In this document: one piece after another, positions 13,401-27,077 of the stretch
Numbering within the stretch: the first letter of the stretch is position 1
Layout of the letters: each line of letters opens with the position of its first letter
Source of the DNA: Chaetorhynchus papuensis
Lineage: Eukaryota; Chordata; Aves; Passeriformes; Rhipiduridae
NCBI GenBank assembly: GCA_013396525.1
Contig: VWYX01000618.1
Location: 186,001 to 250,000 of the forward strand
Direction: 5' to 3'
DNA length: 64,000 bases
Position numbers and translations under genes: made by a program
Notes under the pieces: generated by a model
Told to the model about the DNA's origin: nothing
Database searches by the model: none
The model's input: only the letters and a program-made list of their open reading frames with translations

Positions 13401-16400
13401 TCCTGGCTTTTCCTCATGAATGCTCATCCAGCAGTAACGAAAGATTACTTGAAGTACTCCAACTGGGTCAGACCTGGCAGAAGCTGTCACAGTCCCATAC
13501 CTGCACCCACCCTTCACCCAATGCTTAGTTTAAGTATTTATCTACAAATCTAAAAGTCTACAAACCACTCCTGAGGCCTCCATCACTTTCTCCATTGCTC
13601 TATGATACCCAGGCAGCATACTTCTTAAAGAAGGGGGACTGTGGAGTTATTTACCTGGCATTTTGGCTGTCCCTTTACCAGGTGGTGCATAGAGTAAGCC
13701 ACACTCTATGTTATCAATCCCTTCTTTTAAACTGAGGATTCACAGCAAAATACTATGATTACATTTAAAGAGCAATGAAGCCACTAAAAATTGCACTGAT
13801 ATTTAACTCAGCTAAACACCATACTACAACAAAGAAAATTACTCTAAGTGAAGCACTGTGGTTCAGGAAAGAAAATGATAATTTAAACCAGTCAGAAACA
13901 CATGATCAGTATGAAAAACTATAAAGTTGGGCAGGATATGAAATGTTTTCTCAAGCATTTTTGCTAGTAGTCAGGATGTGAAATAATTCTCTTTTTAAAC
14001 TCTAAGGTGTTACTAACATTTTTTAAAAGTATAATACTGATTCTCACTGTGTGAAGGTCCTGCATAAGATGGACTCCTCCCTGAAAGCAGAGATTCCTTC
14101 ATGCACTGCAGTCCTACCCAAAATTAGCACTAAAGCAAATTAGATACTTACTACAATCATATAATAGATTATACAGAAGACAGAGTTACTACACTTTCTA
14201 TTTCAATCTCTCTACTCAATTAGTAGGCTGTGAATTGCTAAAATAAGGTCAGGGCTAATAAAGCAGCATCTCCATTGTCCTTTGAGTTACCAATCTTGAG
14301 TGCCTTACAAACACAGAAGTCATGTCAAATCACCACCACCACCACTCCAAGGCAGCAATTCTTTGAACAACATTTGAGTGAGCACTGGTACGTAAACAAG
14401 AAATCCACCTCACTGCTGCACACACTCGTGTTTCCTGTTGCTGTCTGTTCCTTCCATAGGCAACACACATACCAAGACATTATTTTCTCACTCATCAGAT
14501 AGCCTTAAATATTTCTTAAATACATCTAAGTATTTTTGGTCTTCATAAGAGAGAACAAACGAGCTAACTAAGAGGTCATACATCCAGAACTGCAATGCTC
14601 ATGTTAGAGCACTCAATGCCACAATCAATCAAATCTTGCAGACTCTTCCGTCCATTAACAAATCTTATTAGGGAAAAGAGTGTTCCCACAGAGAAACAAG
14701 GATCTGCCTGCAAAGATGCAACCGCAGGGCAAAGACCAGACCTGTCATCTGGTGAGCACTGGCTTTCATTATAGTGCAAGAATGTTATCTCCTCTGGATA
14801 AACAAAAATGTTTCCTCTGGCTGGAATTACAAATCCCTTTGAAAATGTCAGATTACCTCATTGTAGTTTTAATTGCTATTGCTAATCAGGAAAAAAAAGA
14901 AAGCACAGGAAACAAAAATCTTAGAATTGCGTATGAGGCAGGTCTAATTTTAAAAAAAGCGTAACATGGTACAGCATCATAAATTAAAGAAGAGCCAGAA
15001 TTCTGCCTTAAAAAGTTCTCCATATGAAGGAAACCAGAAGTTAGAATTTAACACCAAAGGAAGCAATACTATATTTTAATCTTTTTTTCAATTGACAAAG
15101 ACATTTTCTCAACATTTCTAATTCTATCAAATTAAGCATTTCTCATTTTTGTTTTTATATTTACAGATAAAAACTGACAAGTCACTAAGTAAGATTTATT
15201 GCTTTCTTTCCTGTACCTGACTGCCTTTCCCAGTAGGGTAAGGAATGAATATTTCAGTGCAAAAGCAGAAAACGAGAGCAGAAAAATGAACAGGGACAGG
15301 CTGCTTTCCTGCTCCTCAGAACACTGAATAGAAATCCTCTCAGCATAACAAATGTTGATTTGGGTTCAAAGTGATCTGCTAACAAAAAAGAACTCTCTCA
15401 GAAAAACTTGTTCCAACATCTTCTTTACTGAAAGACAATCCAGGATTTTTGCTATATTTACATTTGTTTTATTTTTACAATGAAAGATTAAAAATGCTAC
15501 AAAAATCGTGGCACTCCACCTGACATAACAAAATACTTGAACTAGCGTAAGCTGAATTCTGCCACTATCTGCAATACCAAGTGATACCACACCTAAGTGC
15601 CATATTATTTGAAACTATTTCCTAGAACACATTTTCAGTGTTTATGACACCTGGATAAATTGCCCAGATGCTGGCACTAATTCATCAGCAAGTAGTGCTT
15701 TTACAGTTACTGTCACCTTGACACTAGCAGGTGGCTGTGAGTTTCATTTTATTCAGTCCTCACTTCCAGCTGAGTTCAAGTCAGTTATGAATATTCTGTG
15801 CTAAAAGGTGAGGAGACAATTAATAACATTTCTGGAAACAAGCACCGTAATGAGTCACATCAGTGTGATCATCAGTGCCAAGAGAAGAAGCCAAATGGCC
15901 TTCAGTGAGGACCTTCACAGCTGTAGAAGTATTTTTGTACATCTAGATCCAGAAGTGTCAAGAGTGTGTTTTGAGCCTTTTTCCCAGGGAACAGACTGGG
16001 TTCAAGACCAACTCCCTTAGCTCTGGGCCAGCTCTGGTCCTGCTGGACTGGAGCATGTGAAATGCTACACCAACATGAGCCCACCTCAAGCACAGGACTG
16101 CACCCAATCTCGAGTCTTCCTACCAGGATACAGAACAGGGGGACAGTGCGTTCAAAACAAGTGGCTCCACTTAAGGCTACACCTGTAGTAGTCAAAGATC
16201 AGTCAGAGCTGATCAACCCAATGGCACACACCGACAGCAGTCAGCATCACTCTCTTCACCATTCCGAGTTTTGGGAAGGCTTTCCAGTTTGCAAGTGTAA
16301 CATCAAACCCAAAGCACCTTTGCCCATCTGTACAACTTTGCTCAAAGCTGATAAGCCTCCCCTCAGTCCCCAAGACTGGAGGGTTGCTGATGGCTGAGTG

Positions 16401-17277
16401 GCACAGACCTGGCTCTCATGGGATTGCACCAAGCTGGAGCTCCGGAGCTTGGCTGGATGGAGCTTCTGCACTACACACCCTAAGGCTACCCCCATTTCCT
16501 CTACAGCCCAAGGCAAGTCCACCCTCAGGCACATCCTTACACTCAAACAATTTGGGGAATGATTTCTGAGGTTTCCCTCTCATTAAAATTCTCAGAGTAG
16601 CACTAGTTTTCATACAGATCCCTCCTTCTCACAGAGGAACAGCATCACAGCTGAATAAAGCAGGACAAATGTCTCATTTAAAAACAAAGACAATAAGCAG
16701 CCATTCCCACAATCCTTCCCAGCATCTGCCATCATACAGTGCTGGGCTGGAAGGTGTTAAAAGACAAATGGTTTTCAGAGGAGACAGCCTGGAAAATACA
16801 GACCCTGTGGTAAAACAGGGCTTCCTATCCCAGTCTAAGGCTGAAAGAACCACGGGGTAGTATTGATAATGAGACCTTCGGTACAGGAGTCCAAAGCTTC
16901 TGTCTGACACATCTGTGCCAGCATCAGAGCAGGCACCAGAGCACCCAAACCTTGTGAAAGCTCTTGGAACTCAAGAAAACATGGCAATTCAGGAAGGTGT
17001 ACGTAAGTTTCCAGCATTCGAAAGCAGTGATTGTAGAAATATGCAAATGACTTACTGGAGAGATTCAGGCAGCTTGTGGTATCTGTGAGCAACAACAGAA
17101 CTCACCTGCAAACTGCTAGAGCAGAACGTGTCTATTTCACAGCTTCAGGAAGTAACAAACATTACTAAGTTTTAGATCTGTACTGCCCTTTCCAGAACAC
17201 TCCAGTATGCTGGTCACCAGCTTGCAGAAGAAAGTTCGCTCAAAAAAACCTGCTCCTTGCATAAATTAGCTTAGATT

Positions 17278-17303
17278 AAAAAAAAAAGAAAGAAAAGAAA
17301 AAA
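17278..17303. repeat. A-rich tract
   Basis: A run with spaced G (aaaagaaagaaaagaaaaaa). No adjoining retroposon body was recognised. Confidence 0.9.
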
Positions 17304-18152
17304 TTTAATAAAACGCCTTCTTTTATTCAATTAGACTTATTTTGTTATGATTTCACTGATGGCAAGAAAATTAATTTTCTTTTCCAGCTGACTACTGTAC
17401 CAAAGAAGTCACCTAGTACCATAAAGAGTATCCCATCCCCTCTGTGGAAAAGATTGTAGAGAACTTAATCGAATGGAAGTAACTGGATTAGTGAGAGATT
17501 TCCAGATTTCATTCAAATGCAAACAGCAAAAAAGCACAAACCCCCTCAAGTTATCAGCAGTAGCTAAAGTATGTAATTACTTCAGTTATTTTTTAACTAA
17601 AGAATCTCTAAGTGGATACACCGTTTTGAAAATCTTATTTTAAGAAGGCCAGTAATAAATGGTACAAACTGTCAGAAAGTACAAGGCATAAACCAAAGAA
17701 ATATTAATGTACAGTAACTTTTCCACATCTGACTTGCACTTTAAAATTTTAAAATGAAGGAAGGAATTGCTGGATAACTGCAGAGTTAAAAAAAATCATA
17801 AAGGAAGACTTTGTTCCTGTTATATTTGGTTATTTCCTTTTGTGCTACTCATGTGTATTTAGGATTGCTTACCCAGACAAATTCCAAGAACTATTTAAGA
17901 TGAAGAACTTTTAGACCACAGGAGAAAAAGCAACTGCTTGTTTATCTACTAATGTCAAAAAGCATAAGTTTTTTTAAAGCTTATGTATACTTGAACAATT
18001 AGAAGCTTAGCTACAACCCACAAGTACTGGAAAGCTTAAGAACCAACCATTTAATAATATCTCTGCTGCCGTAATTCAAGAAAAGGTTGTGAAGAATGCA
18101 GTAAACAAACTGCAATGATTGCCTGTAATAACAAAAGGAATTTGTTACTTAC

Positions 18153-18318
18153 AAAAGCCTTTGAGAATTCCTCACCCCAGACTCGGGGCAGCTTTAATTT
18201 TTCAAGCGGTGTGGTAAGTAGCATGCACAAACGAGTTGGATTTACTGCACATGTACAGATTAACTGAGCACTGGCAACTGGCTCCCGAGGCCCAAAATAC
18301 AGGTAACAAGATTCACAC
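18153..18318 (-). other. Exon-like segment with strong splice sites, frame-breaking if included
   Basis: Minus strand, 166 bp. The acceptor is cagtttttgcag (AG at 18320-18319) and the donor GTAAGT (18152-18147) is a full consensus. One frame is open throughout (55 codons, cysteine-rich: CESCYLYFG, LICTCAVNPTRLCMLL, LPRVWGEEFSKAF). It is not the frame set by the MAN1A1 exon before it: that exon ends in phase 0, so this one would be read GTG TGA and stop at once. It resembles no protein I know. It could be a poison exon, a noncoding-RNA exon or chance. Confidence 0.2.
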
Positions 18319-20373
18319 CTGCAAAAACTGTGCTCAAATCTTGAGACTCTGAAATACCACACCACCCCAAATAAATAAATTAAGAAACAGCTCAGTGTCA
18401 GCAAATCAGTGGCAAAGATTTGGGATGCCAGCCTCGTGTCCTATCAGAAACAGAAAGCCTGGAACTTCAGGGTTCCAGTCAAATAAAGCATTTGTTTCAA
18501 GCAAGGACAGATGGCAAGCTAGCAGGCATTAAAAGTGTCAGCAGCCATGATGGAGGACTGAGCCCACACCCAAGAGCTAGTGGAAGTTTTAAATCTCTGT
18601 TTTTACACAATATCCACATAACAGGAACAGGATTTTAACCGGCTCTTTATGAATTAACACTATGGTATGTCCTGCTCTGAATAACAGGCAGCACTGTAAG
18701 AGACACCATACACCTGTACAACTAAAGTATGAACAGACACTAGCACTAAAAAACTCTTTCCCAAGGCTCCTCTGTCCCCAGCAAAATAAGCCCTCTCCAA
18801 CTTGTGGAAGCCCAATATTCCTATGTTTGGATGCTGGTGAGAAGTACTGTCAGCCCTAGAAGCAACTTATAGACTAACACCAGCAAGGATGACAAGAGTA
18901 CAGAATATGTCACGTATTTAGTAGTCAGGTCTTCTACAGTTCAGGAAGATGATACATGTATTTGAAAGTATATTGGATGTAAGTGAATGCAACTGAGATT
19001 AAAAATGTGGCATATACAATGGAAACTCATTATATTGTGAAGTGATACAGAAAACATCTGGATGTCATCTCAAGAGGTTGGTTTTTTTCCTGATTACGAA
19101 ACAGCTGTCTTAGTAAAATTACTCATATCCAGCAGTAACGAAGAGTATCTTTTAGCTCAATTCTTCTGTTAAGCCACAAGCATCTGCTTCCTAATTTTCT
19201 TTTTATTTAATCTTGTGTACCCAGCCCAAGTGCTGTAACAACAAATTTAAACAACTGCCTCATTTTATATCTTTCAAGCTATCATGACTAAACAAAGAAT
19301 AGCACTTTGCATTTGAAACTTCCCTTTCAAGCAGGTGACCATTGAGAGGTGATTTGCAACACCATCTGTGTGAAAGCAGGGGGTGGGGTGGAGGAGCTTA
19401 ATAAACTGCACAGGGAATCAATAATTACATCCTCGATGCAGCATAAAGTGCTTTCAGAAGATTCATTCATAGGCTTGTAAATTTGACTGTATATTTTAAT
19501 TCCAATACCATTAAGTGATTTAGAGCGATGCCTTCACTCTAAACTACACTCCTAGACCATGGTGGCAGGCACAGAAAAGGCAAAAATCACTCTGTGTACA
19601 TAAAGGGAATTCTGTTTTCTTTTTAATGGTAACTCAGCAGCAAATGGGGGACTGTTTGTTTCAGCCAGTGTTATGTGGCAGTTGCAAGTTTCTTCCAGGC
19701 ATTAATGGCAAGAGTATTAAATGATGGTTATCAAATATACAAGTACAACAATGTGAACAGGATACCAAGGGTGCCTACTTTAATCATTCTTCCATTCTTT
19801 TTTTTTCTAACTTCATTTACTCACTTTAATATTTTACTCCAACACCAGAACAACAGCTTAATGAAATTACGCTCATCAGTTTGAATCAAAAAGGTCCTTA
19901 GACAAAAGGGCCCAAGACTCAGGATCTCCCATATTCAGCCATCTCCCTTGAACCAACCACTAGCAATGCTGACCAACTCACTGAGCAAATGGAAAGAAGT
20001 AACTACTCCTTCTTTTTGCTCTGCTTCTCCTCAAAAAGATGGTCTTCCTCAATCACTACATAGTCTTAATCTGACATCTTCACAACTATTTTAAGTCAGT
20101 TACTTGTATCATTCAGAGGCCGGTCCTCAAATGGTTAAAATTTACACTGAGGACAGTGTCCTTAGAGCAGGTAGCACAGAGCAGCAGTTCTCCAGCCAGC
20201 TCAGGGTTTGTTCTTTCTGGAGTTACTCCCATTGCTCTACAGCAATTGTGCTGGGTCTGCAGTGGTAGTGCAGTAGCCGTGAGGAAGAAGAGCTTCCCTT
20301 TTCCCTTTTGTTTTCATGCAAAGTGCTCCAGATAGCCAAGGGTTGTGTTTTTATGAAGCTGTGAGTCAAAGTT

Positions 20374-20650
20374 CACAGAAGGATGGTTGAGGTTGGAAGA
20401 GACCTGCGTGGAGGGAGCTCTGAAGGTCATCTGGTCCAACTGTCCTGCTCAAGCAGGGCTACCCAGAGCTCATTGCCCAGGAACAGGAACGTGTAGAGAC
20501 AGCTTTCCAGTATCTCCAAGGACAAGGACTCCACAATCTCTCTGGGCAATCGCTGCAAATCGCTGCAGTGCCCTGGAGCCATCCTCAAAGTAAAAATGTG
20601 TTTCCTGACGTTCAAAGGGAACCTCTTGTGTTTCAGTTTCTGCTCAAAGT
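20374..20650 (-). mobile_element. CR1 LINE 3' fragment
   Basis: On the plus strand it reads cacagaaggatggttgaggt, tggaagagacctg, catctggtccaac, ccacaatctctctgggcaa and gtgtttcagtttctgctca: the reverse complement of the avian CR1 ORF2 end and 3' tail. It is 5'-truncated, as is usual for CR1. The overlapping short ORFs are remnants or chance. A small local duplication (aatcgctgca twice, near 20547-20567) lies within it. Confidence 0.9.
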
Positions 20651-22441
20651 CCTATGTAAATGTCATATGTGTATTTTGGCACAGCATTAGGACACGGACA
20701 GGGCAGTGTCATAGTACAGGCCTAAGTGATTATTGTCCAGGCTGTATCTTCAGTTGACACTGCAACAAAATATTTATCAAGAGTCTTGTCTTGTTATTAG
20801 TGGCTTGATTTAGAATGAAGTAAGCAGTAAACTTGTAATAATAGCAACAATAAGAACAACTAATAACTAGTGAACTACACGTAATGCAGGTTATGAAAGG
20901 ATTAGCACAAGGAAGAAAGTACGATGAGAATCCAAACTGACATGTTGGAATACTGAAGTTTTAAAAACAAGCCATCATTTTAGGCACAGAATTACAGAGT
21001 TCCAGGCTTTACATAGCCTTCATTAAACACAAAAAGCCGAAGGAGTTAATTTGCATTACTCTAATGTCCTTTGCCAGAGACCCTATGCTTTTTTTCATGC
21101 ATAGACAATTCCACATTCCACTGCCCATTAGTTTGATGTGTTCACGGATACAAAGAAAATAAATTAAACACTACTATTTTAGAGTGTCTCTTATACCATT
21201 TACACACATGTAAAATATAATGAATATTCACTGCAAATTAATGCTGTATATTAAGGCTGTCCCATGTCTAAACAGTGAAGTGCTTCTTTTAATCCTTATA
21301 CTAGGATTGAAGTCAACACAGGAATTTCCAGATTTTGTGATCCTAGATACTGGAAACAAGTAAAATGATCACAAGTACACAGACAGTGCCAACAGTCACT
21401 GTTAGATCGATAGCATGGATCACTTATGAACAAGCCACTGGATCATAAAACTTTTTCACTGAGTTTTCTCTACCACCAGCAGCTACAGACTACTCCTGTC
21501 TCACTTGTACAGATACAGAAAGATGGGAAAGAAATCAACTGTTTTAGCTGTTTCAGCCCTCAGATTTCAGTGGATTTTCATATTACAAGTAAATTTGTTT
21601 TGGTAAATTCCACTAAAAACAATGGGATTGAGAATGTGCCATTTAGGTAAGCGCAGCTTGGATTCCCAGCCATGTGAAGAGCTGAGCCTGACCCCATGGT
21701 GAGTTTGGTAACAGCAGCAGTTGCACTGATGCATTCTTAAGTTATTTTTCAATGGGAGGAACAGGTTAAAATTTAGCATGCTCTGCAGGTTCCTTTCCCC
21801 ACAACACCTCTGACACACCATCTGGATGCCTTTTTATATAACTAATATAAGAAGAAAAATCTTCCTCTATAGAGCAGGACAAAAAGATGATGGTTTCTTA
21901 ACTCAGTGCTTTCCTTCTTATTGCTGAGATTTCTCTGACAGACAATAGTCATTGAATTGTCTGATGAATAATGGACAGGATCAAAATGAGCCTGAATAAA
22001 GTGCTTGTATATTTTCCTTAAATTAAATATAAGAGATGTGAACTCTTGTAGTTCTTTTTATGTAAGCCAAACAGGAGGCTTCAAGAGAGAAGAACTATGA
22101 TTTAAGAATCTGCTTTTATGTTGTAAGTTAAATCATCAGGCAGACTAATTCAATTCCTTTCTGTTTACTGTATGACTATTTCTCTTATTGGACAAGCCAT
22201 AAAACTAAAGTGACTAAAATATAAGGAGGCAAGCAGACATTTCCAATTCTTAAAGACTCAGAAACAAGTCCTCTGACTGAGCAGAAGAGCTGCCAGCATG
22301 TCAGGTTTATGAGCAATTCAATTGCTTCTCTGAATTTCCTGCAGTTAAAACTTTTTTACAGCTAAACCTCAAAACCGTTCCTGTAATTAAACAGCCATAA
22401 GTTGTACTCTCTAAATATTGACCCTATTTTCGAATGCCGCA

Positions 22442-22502
22442 CATACTTGAAGGAAATAATGGTTGGAAGTGTTCATAAAGACTTCAAGTATGCATAATAG
22501 CA
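22442..22502. repeat. 11-bp perfect inverted repeat
   Basis: catacttgaag at 22442-22452 and cttcaagtatg at 22492-22502, with a 39-nt spacer. Confidence 0.9.
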
Positions 22503-25500
22503 TGTGTACATTGCTTTCCATGCCCCCACTTGAAGCAAGAGGGGGAAAACAAGGCGTTACAACCATGTAAACTCTCTCAATTTTTAACAAAACTCATTAC
22601 ATGGCTGTAGTGTTTTATTTCATTCTTTAACTGAACACCTCACATAGCCAATTCTAGAGAGAAGGCCTTTCAGGCTTCACTAAATTATTCCTATATTCAA
22701 TAGCATGTAAGTTAAAATATTAGAGTACCCTAACTGTAATTTCGAGTTGGAACTAGATAGAAGAAAAGTCTTCAAAGTATGATTTAGAAAAAGGGCATCT
22801 TAGCCACCAGCTCCATTCATTAATTGTATTACCAACTCTCACAGTCTATCAAGAAAAAAAAAAGGCTGATTAAGTTCTTCTCGTTATCTCTGTAAATCTT
22901 TACTTTTGACCTTGGGTCAGTTAATAACCATATTAACTCAAGACAGAACCTTCAAGCAAATCAGAAGAGCTGATGGCATTTAACATTGAAGTAATTCTGC
23001 TCAGGCATGCTGAGAACCACCACTGTAGTCTCTTCCTGCAGCATTGTGGCAATGATGGCCCAAAGCATTACAGCAGTTGTAAATCTTGCCTGGAATCAGG
23101 AAGATTATTTATTCTTCCCTCTAGAATATAAGTGGAAATAAAAGCAACTCTGGAAAGAAAAGGCTGAGCACAGACTGAACCATGTTTGTAAGAGATACCC
23201 CGCAAGCAGCAAATGCTGATGAGAAGGTTTCAGTTATTCACTCGTTTTGCATGATAAAAGGAAAATGATTGAAATTGTCTGTATACTATGAATAGTGTTT
23301 TTAAGAACAAGTTGTGGAAAATAGCATCCTTTAAGAAACAGCATTGTAAGCTGCTGACTTTGTTCTGCAGCTGTTAGTTTGAAGAAAACAACAAAAAAGA
23401 GTTTTTAAAGAAAAATGGGAGTGAAGTTCACAGCATATCCTTTTCACATGATGATCCTTAGGATCTATTGGACTGTAAAATTATCTAGTCATGCTTGCAA
23501 AAATTAAGGACAACTTGGCCCCCAAGGGACAACGCAACTTTAAAGCAGTAACAGGACTGAACCAGCTCCCAAAAACAACTAGTATGGTTATTTCGCTTAG
23601 CCTGCAAAAGCAGATGATTGCCTAAAGACTGAAGAAAACAAAAAAACCAGACACATTTAGTTCTTCAGATGAACTAGTTACAGAGTCCTTCTGGTAGTTC
23701 AATGCATTTGAAACATCAGAAACAATGGAACTGGCCCTTTATGCCAGAAAGAAGACAGCTCTCTCTTAATTGAAGGTTGACGCTACTCCAGTAACACTGC
23801 TGCCGGAGTGATCTTCTTTGTTTGCTTTAGAGTTATGTCAGTTTACATAAGGTTTGGATGTTAAAACAAGCTTTTGAGCCTTCATGTAGCTGAATGACAA
23901 GAGTCCCCCTCATACTGTACTGTTTTAATTAGCTACTATTTGAAGGAGTTCATCAGGGTTGGGTGGGTTAATGTAATGTGGGTTAAAGGTGTTGAGTAAA
24001 GAATATCAGAGCTAAACACATCAAACAAAATCCAAGTTCTTCAGAATATTTTACCACTTCCTGACCTCTCTTGTTTCTTATGCTTTACTAGGAAATTAAG
24101 CAGTCAGATGGCTGACCAGCTAACACCTATGGGAATACAAAAGCTTGTGTATGTGTTGACAAAAGACTTGCAATGTAAACAGCAAGCTAAGAAACTGAAT
24201 CTGCTGTTTAACTACATCCTAATTTTTTTTTCTTGAGGAAACCAAGCAAGATTTGTATGAGACATTGGCACTACATACCACTCCTCTTTTTCAGCTTTCA
24301 AATCTTCATGCTCATCCTCTTCTCAGTTTTTGTCTTAAGAAAAGTTTGCAGTTTGCCCAATTCTGTGCACTCAGCACCTGGGAAAAATGAGCCCTTACAT
24401 TTAGTGATTGGAGGAAAACAAAGATTTGTCTTTCAGATGCTTCATGACATCTCTGTTTAGGGGCAATCACCTGCCAAAACCACAAATTCCCATTGGCATC
24501 TATCATGCTGGAAGTGGCACAGGATTTTTCATGTGAACATCTTTTCCAAATTCCTTCTCAATCATTTGCACACTGGGTGCAAATACAGTCTGCGTATTGC
24601 AGAGGCAAGCTTTCGGCACAGATGATAAAGGAACTGGACTCATTTATCAACCACAACATTTATCAACATTATTAAACTGCTGCAATTTTACAAACAAATG
24701 GCAAACAAAGAATGTGGATTCCTGCAGCTTTTGAAAGATGTGGGAGAAAGCTCCCTACTCATCTTACAAATCTTACAGATTTCTGTTGCCTGAAAATAAC
24801 AAACAATTGATCCTGCCAAAAAAAAACCACTGGCCAATTAGCACTCACCATAAATTCATCCCAGGAGTTGTTGCTAACCTAAAGCCAATGAACCTTGTTT
24901 GTATCTGTTTCATGTTTGATCTGTTGAGCAAGACGTGTTGCAAGCGCAAAGGAGACTTTTAAAAGTGTCTGTTTCTTCTGCTGCAGGGATGCCATTATCT
25001 CTACCTATTGCTGGAGACATGAAAAGCAAGCAAGAGCAGCAATGATGTCTTTTCTGCTTCTGATTTCAGGCATTCAGTTTTCCCAATGATTTTCAGTTAG
25101 CTTGGAGCAGCAGAACTGGTAGGTGGCACAAAGTGGTGTTTTCTAATGAATTTCTAATCTGATCCTTCAAAGAGCAAATTGGATAAGAAACTTCCCAAAT
25201 TTCATCATACATTTCTGTTCACTCAAATTGTATTTAAAATACTAAGAATTAATTAATGCCTACATATTTTTTACTAGAAGTAATTTAAATTCTTGAAAAG
25301 AGATACGAAAGTAGAAAGATTCTTTGCTAAAGTCAGCTTTGGGAATCTGATGGAATGACTTCATAGCTGCCAACATAATCAAAAGCATGGTAATCTTCTA
25401 CTGGATGGTTTATGCTTTTATCTTCTCTAAGCTAACACGAGGAGTATGTTATCACCTACTTAACTCCCAACTTAATGAAAAATAACCTCAGACTCAGTCT

Positions 25501-25539
25501 GTGGAGACAAAGCACAAAAAGGAATCTCACATACAATAG

Positions 25540-27077
25540 TGTATTGGTTTGGCACAGCCTGGTTTTAGGTAGCAGGGGGGCCACAGAGATGGCTCCTGTG
25601 CGGAAGCTGCTGGAAGCTTCCACCATGTCCGGCAGAGCCAGTGGCTGATGGCTCTGAAGATGGACATGCTCCTGAACAAAACTGGGCAATTAAGAGAGGT
25701 TGGTAACACCTCTGTGGTGACACAGTTAATAAGAAAAACAAAACAAAGTCACGAGATTTTAGATTCTAGTCAGGGAAGAGAAGGAGGTGAGAACACGTGA
25801 GGGAAAACAACATGGTGACACCAAGGTCAGTGGAGAAGGAGGGGCAGGAGGTGCTCCAGGTGCCAGAGCCNNNNNNNNNNNNNNNNNNNNNNNNNNNNNN
25901 NNNNNNNNNNNNNNNNNNNNNNNNNNNNNNNNNNNNNNNNNNNNNNNNNNNNNNNNNNNNNNNNNNNNNNNNNNNNNNNNNNNNNNNNNNNNNNNNNNNN
26001 NNNNNNNNNNNNNNNNNNNNNNNNNNNNNNNNNNNNNNNNNNNNNNNNNNNNNNNNNNNNNNNNNNNNNNNNNNNNNNNNNNNNNNNNNNNNNNNNNNNN
26101 NNNNNNNNNNNNNNNNNNNNNNNNNNNNNNNNNNNNNNNNNNNNNNNNNNNNNNNNNNNNNNNNNNNNNNNNNNNNNNNNNNNNNNNNNNNNNNNNNNNN
26201 NNNNNNNNNNNNNNNNNNNNNNNNNNNNNNNNNNNNNNNNNNNNNNNNNNNNNNNNNNNNNNNNNNNNNNNNNNNNNNNNNNNNNNNNNNNNNNNNNNNN
26301 NNNNNNNNNNNNNNNNNNNNNNNNNNNNNNNNNNNNNNNNNNNNNNNNNNNNNNNNNNNNNNNNNNNNNNNNNNNNNNNNNNNNNNNNNNNNNNNNNNNN
26401 NNNNNNNNNNNNNNNNNNNNNNNNNNNNNNNNNNNNNNNNNNNNNNNNNNNNNNNNNNNNNNNNNNNNNNNNNNNNNNNNNNNNNNNNNNNNNNNNNNNN
26501 NNNNNNNNNNNNNNNNNNNNNNNNNNNNNNNNNNNNNNNNNNNNNNNNNNNNNNNNNNNNNNNNNNNNNNNNNNNNNNNNNNNNNNNNNNNNNNNNNNNN
26601 NNNNNNNNNNNNNNNNNNNNNNNNNNNNNNNNNNNNNNNNNNNNNNNNNNNNNNNNNNNNGGGAAGTTCAGCAGAAGTTCAGGTCTCCATGGGAGGGACC
26701 CCACGGCCTCACAGGGGAAGGACTCCTCTCCCAGAGCAGTGGAAGGAAATCTCAGTGATGAACTGACCGAACCCGCATGCCCTGTCTCCCTGCACTGTCG
26801 GTGGGAAGGAGGGAGTGGCTCAGGGGGGGAAGGTGTTCTAAGGGCTTATTTTACTTCTCATTATCCTCCTCTGATTCTGTTAGTAATGAATTCACTTCAC
26901 AACTTAAGTTGAGCCTATTTTTCCCTTGAAGTATTTCTCCTGGTCCTTATCTCACTCATGAAGCCTTTGCTAACTTTTTTTTCCCCCCCTTTCCCTCCTC
27001 TGCCCAGCTGTGGCAGGGAAAGGTGATCGAGCAGCTCTCGTGGGTGCCTAGCACTGGGCCAGTGTCAAACCATGACA
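25540..27077 (+). mobile_element. LTR (avian endogenous-retrovirus type), interrupted by assembly gap
   Basis: Starts tgtattggtttggcacagcc and ends gtcaaaccatgaca, with TG...CA termini of a long terminal repeat. The left part (25540-25870) and right part (26661-27077) both match, by recognition, one repeat type common in songbird and other avian genomes, whose middle is a GC-rich array of roughly 40-bp units. The array would fall in the gap. The right part carries a decayed polyadenylation region (gttagtaatgaattc) and a T/C-rich tract near 26977. Flanking 5-bp repeats are aatag (25535-25539) and actag (27078-27082), one mismatch. No coding region is present, so it is probably a solo LTR. Confidence 0.75.
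25871..26660. other. Assembly gap (790 N)
   Basis: Run of N. Open frames read through it are artefacts. The flanks are GC-rich and belong to the same LTR element, so the missing sequence is probably its internal tandem repeats. The stated length may not be the true length. Confidence 0.99.

Noticed and set aside
18051..18404. 117-codon minus ORF taken as a full gene
   Set aside because: No start context or family match; only the exon-like inner part is worth testing.
25766..26912. Three ORFs of 312-371 codons on both strands, the longest in the window
   Set aside because: They are read through the 790 N and have no real content there.
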